NCBI GenBank assembly: GCA_027627225.1
Contig: CM051024.1
Location: 76,945,265-77,009,264 of the forward strand
DNA from: Congeria kusceri
Lineage: Eukaryota; Mollusca; Bivalvia; Myida; Dreissenidae
Reading direction: 5' to 3'
DNA: 64,000 bases
Shown here: positions 10,128-21,395 of the stretch, one piece after another
How positions within the stretch are numbered: position 1 is the first letter of the stretch
How the letters are laid out: the number at the start of each line of letters is the position of its first letter
Notes under the pieces: model-generated
Database searches by the model: none
Told to the model about the DNA's origin: nothing
The model's input: the letters and a program-made list of their open reading frames with translations, nothing else
Position numbers and translations under genes: made by a program

Positions 10128-13119
10128 CAGTACAGCTCGTAGCCATTATACAATTTCCGCGCGGCCACCGCGGTTGCGATTTTGTGCAAAAACGCCGCGT
10201 TCCGCGGCGGTTCGTGGTCCACAGTGGTCGTCATCTAGAGCCACCGCGGCCGTAAAAATACCCAAGAAAAAACACAGCGGGCGGTCTTCCGCCGTGATCG
10301 GTGGTGTCTTCCGCCATGATCCGCAGTGACGTTTCGCCACATAACACCATGATGTTATCTACTTTATATAAAACCAGGTATTAAGAAATTATATTTTACA
10401 TACCTGTATTTACAAGTAAAAATTGTCCCGAAATTTACATTTAATAGATTATTTATATGATTATAAACTTCATTTAACCAAATTCCAGAAAATATATTTG
10501 TATCTTGTTTCAAAATTGTTAAAACATTCAGTAACGATTCGCCACATAACGATTCGCTCCAGTTTCATAAGTATTTACCACACTTTTTTTTATTGTTTAA
10601 AAACGTCATATATTTAGAGTTGTAATTTAAAAAAACATACACAAATAGCTGTTAATTATTGATCATTAAAATTGGATTGAAGGGAATTTTTAAAAAAAGT
10701 ATTAGACGATAGCGTATTCAAAAACACTTATGTAGGTCACTGAATATGCAACAACGGGTGTATGTAGGTCACTGAATATGCAACGAAGGGTGTGATTTTT
10801 AGCTCGACTATTCTTGTTAGAGGTACACTCAGAAAAACGATGACACAACTTTATTTTTATCATATGAATACTTCTATAATAATAGCTATTGTCTTAAAAA
10901 TCGTAGGAATCGACTTTTCATAAATGTATTTGCCATATTTGGACACTGTTCTCGGGTGACCTTATTTTTGCATCCTCTGATAATGCATGTTTTGTTTACC
11001 TTGAAACCCTTTTGACATGTCAGGAGGCTCCTTTTAACACCTTTACACATGTATATTGTTCGCGAGTATATTGCAAACATGACAGGTTCCACAAGACTAT
11101 GGGGCATTGTGTCCAGGTAACACATGGTCTCTAGTCCCCAAAATCAGAAGTGACAATTTGCGATGTATTTGTCATGCGTGTCACTCATGAAATGCTCGAC
11201 CCCTTTTATGTCTATATTACGTCCATCATCCCTTAATTTCTAAACACTCATTTGCTAAAGCTTCTGTGCGGTGATTCAAAATTGTACAAATAAAAATTGA
11301 AATCATTCAAAATTTAATTGACTTTAATAGTTCTGTGTTGTGTTACTATGTACTGGTAGTTGGCTCGAACAGTGTTAGCTTAAATCTGTTGTGTCATTGT
11401 TGTTGTTTGTGTCAGTAAAATGGCTTCAAGAAAAAGAACAAAACAGGACTCACATTTCCTTGTTCAGTTTATTCGTGATTCGAAGCGTCAAGTGAGGAGT
11501 AAGGGATATATATACGGACTGGGGAAGAGGCAAGTGTTTTTGTTTCTTCTTCATAAAACCTCCTATCGCCTATGGTCATAGTTATTATCCTTAAATGTGT
11601 ACTTTAGAATCGATCCTTGTATTTAGTCATAGCATTTGAATATATAAATATGCTAAATATTCTACGGGGCTTGATGAAGCTTCTTTATACTAGTGACCTT
11701 GAACTATAATGTAACAAAATGAATTTTGATAATATATTTTTCATTTAAATAAACTTAATTACAATTGCTTAAGATGATCATTCAAGTTTTGGTGTTGTAT
11801 TTAGGTTTAAAATTCTTTAAAAACACTAAAAATTAATGTGTACTATAATAACTCTCTATCAACCATCTTTATTCGAAAGTTGTAAATTTCATGGTGACTG
11901 TCTCGGCATGTACATGTAGATCTTTATCGTTCAATGCATTACGCAATTGCATCGGATTAGTGATATTGTTCTAAGGGCACTATGACAAGATCCCGGCGGT
12001 TTGTGGCTGTGGTATTTTTATGACCCCCTCTTTAGACAAATAACCAGTATCCATTGTGAAATCATGTGCTGATTCGTGATATTTTAATATTTAGTTTATT
12101 ATTAGTTTATATAGACTTGCGAGGTGACTACAACCCTCGACGTACGGCATGAAGTAGAAAAATGAAAATACTTTTGATTCTTATCATTTATTTTTATAAC
12201 ATTACCTCTATGAACATTTTATAATCTTAAATCAAAAGAAATGGTTTTCCAAATTTCCTTAATACGGGAATGTTGATCATTGTCCTCAAAAAACATTCCA
12301 CAAACTTTTAATTAGATTAATCAAATTCTCAAACTGTTTTTAAACAGGTGCAGATGTTAATACAGATGTAAATACCCTGTATAGAAGTGGTATTTGAAAA
12401 AGTTTGTTTAAAATTAAACAACAATATATTTTTCGACGTATGTGGTTTTGTGAGAGATATTCATGTACATTTTAAGTTGAGACGACAGGGTCACCATTTA
12501 AACTCCCTGATTATGAATTTGAAACCCCTAATAAATGCTTAGGTTTGGCATCAAAGACCTTTAGACTGTCGCAGATTCCCGTTCACTGCATGAATTGTTT
12601 CGTTCATGAAACGTTACTAAATTGTATGTGATGATTTATGTTCATGTTCAGTATTCTGATATCACAAATTTATAGTGCACGGTTCCATTATTGGTGGATT
12701 AAATAAGATGGAATATATTTGTTAAACTGACAAAGGTAAAATGCTGACACAGAAATGTCGTTAATATAAATTAATATAATTTTCACAGATGTTTATAGTG
12801 TGTAAAGTATGCTTGCATGTGCTTTTTAATAGATTTTTTAAGTTTTGTATTTACATTTCCATTTACATGTAGCAGTACTCAGATGTAGACAATAAATCGC
12901 CGCAGCCCACCGCGAACGTCAACTGCGGCCCGCCGCGAACGTCCACCGCAGTCTGCGGTGATTTCTTATGGAGTCAGTGTCCGCGGCGTTTTCTGGGACC
13001 ATGATGAATCACCGCAATTTGACTGGGGTCTACAAATTCATCGCCGCAATTTTCTGCGTTGCAGCATGTTTGTCTACGGTGGCAACGCGGGATTTGACAA
13101 ATGGCTACGAGCTGTACTG
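10128..13119. mobile_element. 3-kb non-autonomous inverted-repeat transposon, TA duplication
   Basis: The left end CAGTACAGCTCGTAGCCATT (10128-10147) is repeated exactly, inverted, at 13100-13119. TA flanks both sides (10126-10127 and 13120-13121). The interrupted host repeat (family C) is rejoined precisely by removing one TA and the element. The CAGT start and TA target fit Tc1/mariner-pogo-type elements (inference). Both subterminal regions are strikingly GC- and CpG-rich, with repeated CCGCGG/GCGGCGG words (10155-10330 and 12898-13090), possible transposase-binding repeats. The interior is AT-rich with no transposase. It contains a direct duplication of about 31 bp (TATGTAGGTCACTGAATATG at about 10731 and 10762). 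Confidence 0.8.
11420..11581 (+). CDS. Possible 53-codon basic open frame inside the 3-kb transposon
   Basis: ATG at 11420 opens a frame beginning MASRKRTKQDS, rich in Lys/Arg for its first 38 residues, then running hydrophobic to a TAG at 11579-11581. GGCAA|GTGTTT at about 11529-11539 could be a splice donor at the point where the composition changes, so this may be a captured first exon or the 5' end of a lost transposon protein. I do not recognise the family. Chance is a serious alternative at this length. Confidence 0.2.
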   Translation: MASRKRTKQDSHFLVQFIRDSKRQVRSKGYIYGLGKRQVFLFLLHKTSYRLWS

Positions 13120-13230
13120 TAAAAACTCAAGAAAGTCTGGACATATTCAAATAATTTTTGGTACACATGTGAAGCGTCAAAAAGTACAGGTCAAGTTTGA
13201 CTTTGGTTACAAACCACTTAATTTTGACAG
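13120..13230. mobile_element. Family C element, right part after interruption
   Basis: Resumes with ACTCAAGAAAGTCTGGACAT and TGGTACACATGTG, then GGTTACAAACCACTTAATTT. At about 13231 it changes directly into another element's leader (GAGTGCTCATGGTAAGCTTT), so the normal family C end is missing. Confidence 0.65.
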
Positions 13231-14570
13231 AGTGCTCATGGTAAGCTTTTGTGATCGCCTGTTGTCCGTCGTGCGTACGTCGTCAACTGTTCATTCAAAC
13301 AACATCTCCTAAACCACTTGCCAAATTCTCACCAAACTTCACAGGAATGATCCTTGGGCAGACCTCTTTCAAAGTTGTTCAAATCTTTCCGGCCCGCTGC
13401 ATATGTTTCAAATCTTTCCGGCCCGCTGCATATGTAGGTCACCAGAGATAAAATTAGATTTAAAAAGTGAAAACTTTAAAAATCTTCTCCTATGAAACCA
13501 CAAGGTCCCGCTACAAAGAGTGTTCAAATTATGGCCCTGGGGTCAAAACGGGCCACTCCCCCAGGAGTCACATGGTTAATATAAAATATATATCAAAATG
13601 GCTTTAAAAATCTTCTCGTCTGAAACCACAAATCCCAGAGGTTTCATATTTGATATGTGACATTTTCTAGTGGTCCTCTACAAAGACTGTTGAAATTATG
13701 CCCCATGGGTCAAAACGGGCCTCGCCCCCTGGGTCACATGGTTTATATGGAATATGTTGCAAAATGAATTCAAAAAACTTCTCCTCTGAAACTGCAAGGC
13801 CCAGATATTTCTTATTTGGTATGTATCATCCTATAGTGGTCCTCTACAAAGTTTGTTCAAATTATGCCCCTGGGGTCAAAACGGACCACGCCACGGGGAT
13901 CACATCGTTTATATAAATTAAATATCAAAATGACTTTTAAAATCTTCTCCTCTGAAACGACAAGGCCCAGAGGTTTTGTATTTGGTATGTACCATCCTAT
14001 AGTAGTCCTCTACAAAGTTTGTTCAAATTATTACCCTGGGGTCAAAACTGGCCACACCCAGGGGGTCACAGGGTTTATATAGACTTAAATAGTTAAATGA
14101 CCTTAAAAATCTTCTCCTGTGAAACTGCAATGCCCAGAGGTTTCTTATCAGGTATATAACATTGTATAGCGGTGCTCTACTGAAAATGTTCAAAGTATGC
14201 CCCTGGGGTAAAAAGAAGCCACGCCCTGGGTCACATGTTTTCTATAGACTTACATGGCAAGTGGACTTTAAAAATCTTCTTTGAAACAGCAAGGCCCAGA
14301 GGTTTCTTATTAGGTATGTAACATTGTATAGTGGTCCCCTGCAAAGATTGTTCCAATTATGCCCCTGGGGTAAAAACTGGCCACCCCCAGGGGTGACATG
14401 GTTTATATAGACTTAAATAGCATAATGACATTAAAAATCTTCTCCTCTGAAACCACAAGGCCAAGAGGTTTCATATTTGGTTTTTAACATTGTATAGTGG
14501 TCCTCAACAAAGATTGTTCAAATTATGTCCCTGGGGACAAAACTGGCCACGCCTCGGCCCTGTTGTTGTA
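13231..14570. mobile_element. Leader plus family A tandem core
   Basis: Begins with GTGCTCATGGTAAGCTTTTG and a GTCCGTCGT leader (13231-13330), with AAACTTCACAGGAATGATCC. A 28-bp stretch (AATCTTTCCGGCCCGCTGCA) is duplicated at about 13382 and 13410. About seven family A monomers follow. The open frames 13698-13916 and 13864-14082 overlap and translate the same monomer in the same way, showing that they are repeat shadows. Confidence 0.75.
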
Positions 14571-14724
14571 CTAAGAATTTCAGGTTACGGTTTGAGTGCA
14601 AGAGAAAATTCAGGTTAAGGTTTGCGTGCAAAAGTACATATCTCTGTCTTAAAGGTCATTATGTGGGGTTACTGACCAAGGCCCATAATTCTGACCTGCA
14701 ATTTAGCAGAATTTTGCCACTTTT
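14571..14724. repeat. Family D fragment
   Basis: Partial family D: CAGGTTACGGTTTGAGTGCA, CATATCTCTGTCT, GACCAAGGCCCATAATTCTG and TTTAGCAGAATT, ending at the next leader. Confidence 0.6.
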
Positions 14725-15618
14725 TAGCTCACCTGAGCACAAAGTGTTCATGGTGAGCTTTTTTGATCACCCGATATCCGTCGTCCATGCGTGCGTGTGT
14801 GTGTGCGTGCGTGCGTCCGTCGTCAACTTTTCATTTAAACAACATCTTCTCCTAAACCACTCGGCAGATTTTCACCAAACTTCACAGGAATGATCATTGG
14901 GTGACCTCTTTCAAAGTTGTTCAAATCGTTATGGTCCTCTGCATATGTAGATCACCAGAGCTAAAAATAGATTTAAAAAGTGTATACTTTAAAAATCCTC
15001 TTCTCTGAAACCGCAGGGCCCAGAGGTTTCATATTTGGTATGTAACATCCTATAATGGTCCTCTACAAAGATGTTCAAATTATGCCCCTGAGGTCAAAAC
15101 GGGCCACACCCCGGGGGTCACATGGTTTATATTGAATATATATAAAAATGACTTTAAAAATCTTCTCCTCTAAAACCACAAGGCCCAAAGGCTTCATATT
15201 TGGCATGTAACATCCTATAGTGGTCCTCTACAAACATTGTTAAAATTATGCCCCTGGGGTCAAAACTGGCCACGCCCAGAGGGTCACATGGTTTATATAA
15301 ACTTAAATAGCAAAATGACTTTTAAAATCTCCTCAGAAACCTCAAGGGCCAGAGGTTTCTTATTTGGTTTGTAACATGGTATAGAGGTCCTCTGTTGTTT
15401 AAATTATGCCCCTTGGGTCAAAACTGGTCGCGCCCTGGGGGTCACATGGTTTATATAGACTTCAATAGCAACATGACTTTAAAACTCTTCTGCTCTGAAA
15501 CGGCAAGGCCCACAGCTTTCCTATATTCGGTACGTAACATTGCATAATGGTCCTCTCCTGGTTTTTTTTTTTTAAACGGTATGGCCCACAGGTTTCATAT
15601 TTAGTATGTAACATTTTA
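14725..15618. mobile_element. Leader plus family A core, left of a nested transposon
   Basis: A full leader AGCTCACCTGAGCACAAAGT (14725-14744) and TTCATGGTGAGCTTTT, then a GTGTGTGTGCGTGCGTGCG microsatellite (about 14795-14815). Family A monomers follow. The core is cut at a TA (15617-15618) and resumes at 16856. Confidence 0.75.
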
Positions 15619-16855
15619 CTGTGGAATCACTTGAATTCGCGGGGTAAAAATTTTGCGCACTTGCGATCTCAGACATATTTGCACGGTCTTAAATTCGCGC
15701 AACTACAATTTGGGGAAAAAAAAGAGAATCGGTTTTTACACAAAATATGTGTCAATTATGAAATAAAATGAAAAACCATACAGAATGCCAATGAAGGGTC
15801 CTATTGTGACAGCTTGTTTGTTGCAGTAAACACGTATTAGTACCGGATTAGGCTCTGAATTGCGACAGTGGTCACAGATTTAGGCTAGACAATATACACA
15901 ATATATCACGTTATGTCAAACTGACGCCTTGTTGTTAATTTAGTACCGATTGAATTACTCTTTTCGGCTGCACATCGCTGGAGCTAATTTTTTATTCAAA
16001 ATATCAACTTGTGCAAAGTAAAATCTTCATGTTCCTTTTACTCATTGTATTAGGAGTGTTAAAAAATCATGCCTTTGCACAACTACGCTACAAAGTGTTT
16101 TTATGGTAATCAATGCAACCACGCTTTCCATGCGGATGACGTGATGTTGTACATGTCGGCATAATTTTCGCGCGCTTTTTTTAGCAGAATAAAGGGATTA
16201 ACATGGAATACACTTGCAGTTTAATGGTAAAATAGAATTTGTGTTCACATCACGTGAACTGTAATGTTCAGAAAGGCTTTTCAGATTTCGAATTAATTAT
16301 ACGCGATTTGAAATTAATTCTAAAGACTAATATTAGATCTCTATATTTTTTTTTACAAATGGAATATTTTACATATTGATTAACATCTATATTTTTATAT
16401 ACAATGGAATATTTTACATATGGATATAACTCAATAAGGATGTTAACAACAATGAACAAGGCATGTTAATTACGTTTATGTGTTGAAGTCACGAAAATGG
16501 GCTATAGTGTATATATGTTTAGTTATATATATGGACCCTGAGAATATCGATATAGCAGATCTGCAGTGTATGACTGCATTTAAATGTACGAAAAGGCCCA
16601 CAATTTAATTTAAAAGAAAAAAATACATTCATTAATCAGAATGAAAACATTCAAAAAAGTTCATTTGCATTGTAACGTATAGGCCTATCTGCGTATATTT
16701 ACTAACAATTACTGACGTACATTTGAACGAACGTGTAAGCTTCCAATGTGTTGGTTGCTACACTACAAAATCGGTAAATATTCGCGATGGTCATAAATTC
16801 GAGCAATGGCGTGAGCGCGAAAATTAGACCACTATGAAAATTAGTGATTCCACAG
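15619..16855. mobile_element. 1.24-kb inverted-repeat transposon, TA duplication
   Basis: The ends are CTGTGGAATCACT (15619-15631) and its exact inverse AGTGATTCCACAG (16843-16855). TA lies on both sides, and removing the element restores the family A phrase ACATT(T/G)TATAGTGGTCC. It is Tc1/mariner-like by target choice (inference) and no transposase is visible. The interior (about 16100-16300) matches, inverted, sequence in the 18.4-kb and 24.0-kb regions (GCGCGCGAAAATTATGC and TACAACGTCACGTCAT-like words), although those elements have different ends. Confidence 0.8.
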
Positions 16856-17690
16856 TATAGTGGTCCTCTACACAGATTGTTCAAATGATGCCCATGGGGT
16901 CAAAACTGACCACACCCTGGGCGGTCACATGGTTTATATAGACTTAAATAGCAAAATGACTTTAAAAATCTTCTCCTCTTAAACCGCAAGGCCCAGAGGT
17001 TTCATATTTGGTATGTAACATTGTATTGTGGTCCTCTAAATAGGTTGTTCAATTGATGCCCCTGGGGTCAAAACTGGGCACATCCCAGCGGTCACATGGT
17101 TAATATAGACTTAAATAGCAAAATGACATTAACAATCTTCTCCTCTGAAACCGTAAGGCCTGGAGGTTTCATATTTGGTATTTAACATTGTATAGTGGTC
17201 CTCTACAAAGATTGTTCAAATGATGCCCCTGGGGTCAAAACTGGCCACACCCCAGGGGTCACATGGTTTTTATAGACTTAAATAGCAAAAATCTTCTTTG
17301 AAACCGCAAGGCTCAGAGGTTTTGTATTTGGTATATAACATTGTATGGTGGTCTTCTACAAAGATTGTTCAATTGATGCCCCAGGGGTCAAAACTGGCCA
17401 TGCCCTGGGGGTTACATGGTTTATATAGAATTTAATAGCAAAATGACTTTAAAATCTTCTGCTCTGAAACCGCAAGATCCACTGTGTTTGTATTTGGTAT
17501 GTAACATTGTATAGTGGTCCTCTACAAAGATTGTTCAAATGATGCCCCTGGGGTCAAAATTGGCCACACCCCTGGGCGCACTTTGTTTATATAGATTTAA
17601 AAAGCAAAATGAGTTTAAAAATCTTCTCTGCAACAGCAAGGCCCAGAGGTTTTGTATTTGGTATATAACATTGTATCATACATGCCATAA
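16856..17690. repeat. Family A core, right of the nested transposon
   Basis: About five family A monomers continue directly from the interrupted block (TAGTGGTCCTCTACACAG at 16858). It ends abruptly at about 17685 against unrelated sequence. Confidence 0.75.
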
Positions 17691-18600
17691 TTTGTTCAGG
17701 CAAAAACGGGACATTAACAAAAAATCGGCGGGACATTTGACATTTCAGCGGGACACTGCTTGTGTTTGCTTGTGTTTGTTATTTTGTCACATGGTCCATG
17801 GATCGCAATATTCGTATTAATTGTCATATCATTCATGTGCATAATACACGTATACAATACATGTATACACTAATTAAGACTCAAATGTTTTCATTTTTTG
17901 AAATGTTTAAACAAAATAAAATAAACGAAACGTCACTGTTTATACGGTATAACATTGCCTTTAAAAAGCAAAAGCGTCATTGTTGTTGCGAAACTGAAAG
18001 TAATAATTCTTCCCGGATATTTATATCCAGTGCGCGTCTGATTCGCACAATGACGTCACATTCGAACCCACTTTTCTTGTTGTTCTCAAATCATAAGGTT
18101 ACACTCAATCTAGTTACAGGGCCTTTTTTATTTGATAAATAATATTCTAATGAGCATTTGTTCAGTGCATTAACTGTTTTTAATCGTTACCACTGTTGAA
18201 CGCGTAGAACTGATTGGATAATTAATTAAGTATAAAAGTCTTGATTTAAAAACATGTATATTATAATTGTTTTGTTCAAGCAAAAACGGCGGGAAATTTT
18301 CCTTGTGCACGTCATGCCAACGTGCGTCAAATGTTAAAATGCACATATACATTTTGCATTTCGTGTAAATCTTTTCTCTGCAAGAAAAGCGCGCGAAAAT
18401 TATGCTGATATGTACAACGTCACGTCATCGGCATGGAAAGCGTGGGTGTATTAATTGCCATATAAAAACTTTGTAGCGCAGAGAACTGTGATATCTTTAC
18501 TTTTGAATAAAAGTCTCGTAGCGCATAACATCAAAATTAGGTATCTGTATGGCGAACATATGCAGTTGACATTTCCTCTTTAATAAAACAGCCGAATTGA
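17691..18600. mobile_element. Relic sharing a core with three other transposon copies
   Basis: Positions of about 17960-18340 match 5940-6320 in the opposite orientation. About 18386-18440 matches 24045-24105 directly and 16105-16175 inverted. CGGGACATT repeats lie at 17708-17755. Clear termini were not found. The open frames 17539-17820 and 17762-18142 are not convincing. Confidence 0.45.
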
Positions 18601-19555
18601 TAACTTAATTGTTGTTCAGACACAAAGTCCTTGAATTTCTGAAAACAACCTTGAATTTACATTTGCAATAATCGAAGTACACAAAAAAATAGAAGACGTA
18701 TGAATATGCTGTAGGTACGTTATATTTTGGGTACTAATCATGGCCTTGTGTACTACATCATAATTGCAAATGGCGGCACCCAGTGAAATTTATCATGATG
18801 GGTAAATACAGAACAGTGTCCATTCAAACAGAAATTACTTTAGAACTACAGCTGGTTGATGTCAAGCAAATTATCAATGTTCTGTTCAAATGATTAATTT
18901 TTCTACATGGACGAAAGTGCACTGTCATGACATAAAAGTAGACTACGGACGTATAGTAGGCAAAAATGTAAAAAAAAAATGTTGGGTCTTTTGCAAATTA
19001 TGGCATGTTTTTCACAAAGCAAGAGGACTGCATAGGTTTAAACTAAGACAAAGCTGCCAAAATGATAGTGGACGCATGTGGATTTCACAGTGACCAATCA
19101 CCATTCTATAATTAAAATTGCACATGCACAATGCACATTTTTGTGCAAAGTTCTTAGGCACAGTACCATTGCAGGCAAGTTTAGTTACTTGTAGAAAATA
19201 TAAGACAGCTTTCATGTATTTAGGAGTGTTAGGTATCGCTTCTGAATTTCTAGAAATCCGTAAGCCTAAGCATCCAGTTCTTGGTTTTATTCAGTGATGT
19301 TTTGGTGTTGTAGTATTGTTGCACTTATTTGTATTTAACATTGAAGGATACTGATTATTTTGTAAAGATACTATTTTGTCTTCATCATTTCAGTTAATTT
19401 GATGCAAAAACAAACACATAAACTGGTCCCAAATGTTTAAGTGGCTTATAGATGACCCTTGCAAAGTTGTTTTTAAAGTCTATAAACGTAAAAATATTTG
19501 CCTTGAAACTCACAATTCTACCCTTGAAAAGTCCTTAAATTTGTATGCAAGACTT
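18601..19555. other. Single-copy-looking spacer
   Basis: AT-rich sequence with no recognisable repeat, RNA or gene. The short frames at 18890-19093 and 19433-19660 lack any family resemblance, and the second runs into a family A fragment. Confidence 0.45.
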
Positions 19556-19830
19556 GAGTATGAACCATGTGGGGGTCGCATGGTTTATATAGATTTAAAT
19601 AGCAAAGTTACTTTTAAAATCTTCTGCTCTGAAACAGCAAGGCCAAGTGGTTTATATTAGGTATGTAACATTGTATAGTGGTCCTCTACAAATATTGTGG
19701 TCCTCTAACAATGTTCTTCAAATTATACCCCTGGGGTAGACAGTGGCCACGCCCTGTGGGGCACATGTTTTATAAAGATTATAAAAATCTTCTCCTGAAA
19801 CTGCAAGGCCCAGATCTTTATACTCCAGTA
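19556..19830. repeat. Family A fragment
   Basis: Two partial family A monomers (GCATGGTTTATATAGATTTA, GTGGTCCTCTACAAATATTG), with GTGGTCCTCTA duplicated at about 19678 and 19699. Confidence 0.7.
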
Positions 19831-19851
19831 ATGCCTCAGTGACTGATTCCT

Positions 19852-20676
19852 GATTATACCCCCACAAACGAAGTTTAGGGGGGGTATATAGGGGTGAGCT
19901 TGTCGGTCCGTCGGTCTGTCAGTCTGTTGGTTTTTCGTTTCCGGACGATAACTCAAGAAAGGCTTGACATATTCAAATAATTTTTGGTACACATGTGTAA
20001 CATCATAGAATACAGGTCAATTTCAATGTTGGTTACAAACCACTAAATTCTGACAGAGTTATGGCCCCTTTTCGATTTAAAATTCCCTAAAAACATGATT
20101 TCCGGACAGTAACTTAAGAATGGCTTGACATATTCAAATAATTCTTGGTATGCATGTGTAGCATCATAAAATACGTGTCAAGTTCGACTTTGGTTACAAA
20201 CCACTAAATTTTGACAGAGTTATGGCCCTTTATTTGTCTTAAATTCCCTTAAAACATAGTTTCCTGACTTGACATATTTAAATAATTATTAGTACACATG
20301 TAGCATCATAAAATACAGGTCAAGTTCGACTTTGGTTACAAACCACTAAAGTTTGACACAGTTATGGCCCCTTTTTGACTTAAATTCCTGAAAAACATGG
20401 ACAATAACTCATGAAAGGCTTCATATATTTAAATTATTTTTGGTACATAGGTGTATCATCATTAAATACAGATCAAGTTCAACTTTGGTTACAAACCACT
20501 AAATGTTTACAGATTTATGGCTTGTATTGAAATTAAATTTTTCCAAATACACTGTTGACCATTCACAAATTTAAGCATTCTCTCTCTGTCCATTTCTTTC
20601 AAATGGATGCCATAGTTTTGTGACAAGGCCATATTGTGGGGGTATATCCGTCACTCATGTGACAATTCTAGTTTTT
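19852..20676. mobile_element. Complete-looking family C tandem-core element
   Basis: The start ATTATACCCCCACAAAC (19853) and the end TGTGGGGGTATATC (about 20635-20648) are inverted copies of each other. A GTCGGTCCGTCGGTCTGTC leader is followed by about four monomers of about 161 bp (GGCTTGACAT at 19961 and 20122). The 3' end carries the hairpin GTCACTCATGTGAC (20650-20663) and then AATTCTAGTTTTT. A hairpin followed shortly by CTAG-T is the classical Helitron 3' end (established for that superfamily; assignment here is inference). Confidence 0.7.
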
Positions 20677-20688
20677 ACTGCCGTTCTT

Positions 20689-21302
20689 AAGCCGACAGCT
20701 TCCCGAATCAAATATGTAAACAAGTCGGGACATTATTCTGAGATTCGGGGATCGAAATTCAATTGTTTGATCATAAGATTGCATATGTCCCGACAGCGTC
20801 CCAATTATCCCGAATGCGATCCAACAGTTTCCCGACAGTGTCCTGACAGCATTCTGACATTCCCGACTTTTTTATTAGATGTATTGTCACGCTACCGGGA
20901 CGCTGTCGGGAGCCATAATCTGGAATTTGTGACTGCCGCAATACTCCAGATGTGATATTTCTATATAAATTATCAATCCTGTTCCACAGGACATTGTCCC
21001 GATAATGTCCCAACACTGTCCTCAATACAGCCGAATGTATCCCTACAGAGTCCTGACTACCCAAATTCGGCTGAGTCTTTCAACTGTTAAGGGAAAACCT
21101 TAACTGTCGGGATAGCTTGGCCGATCACGCCGAATATGTCCCGACAATTCCGATTCCTGGGACAGCGTACCGACAGTGTATGGACAGCGTTCCGATACCT
21201 CCAGACGGCGTCCCGACATTCCCAACTTTTTTATTATTTGTATCATAGCTCTGTGGGGAAGCTGTAGGGAGCCATAATCGGGAATGTGTGACTGAGGCTT
21301 AA
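20689..21302. repeat. CCCGACAG-rich element with CTTAAGCC ends
   Basis: Many copies of (T)CCCGACAG(C/T)GTCC-type words occur in both orientations. Two related segments share GTCCCGACATTCCCAACTTT-like text at about 20860 and 21215, and GGGAGCCATAATC at about 20909 and 21268. CTTAAGCC opens and GGCTTAAG closes the stretch, a possible short inverted repeat. The opposed frames 20620-20955 and 20771-21064 are artefacts of this repeat. Confidence 0.5.
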
Positions 21303-21395
21303 GTGCTTTAGTGCCATTTGGCCCTCTTGTTATAAGCCATTATGATGCCTTTAACTCAGGTGAGCAACCTAGGGCCATTGTGGCCCTTTTGTTCT
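21303..21395. repeat. Two tandem element tails
   Basis: Two tails sit back to back: GTGCCATTTGGCCCTCTTGTT (about 21311-21331) and, after AGCCATTATGATGCC, ACTCAGGTGAGC with the hairpin AGGGCCATTGTGGCCCT (21371-21387). Confidence 0.65.

Noticed and set aside
12968..13312. 114-residue frame at the right end of the 3-kb transposon
   Set aside because: It crosses the transposon end and runs into family C and a leader, so it is an accidental fusion of unrelated DNA.
13698..14082. Two overlapping 72-residue frames with similar sequence
   Set aside because: They translate successive family A monomers. The similarity is that of the DNA repeat.
20620..21064. Opposed frames of 111 and 97 residues
   Set aside because: They lie on both strands of the CCCGACAG word cluster, whose composition keeps several frames open by chance.
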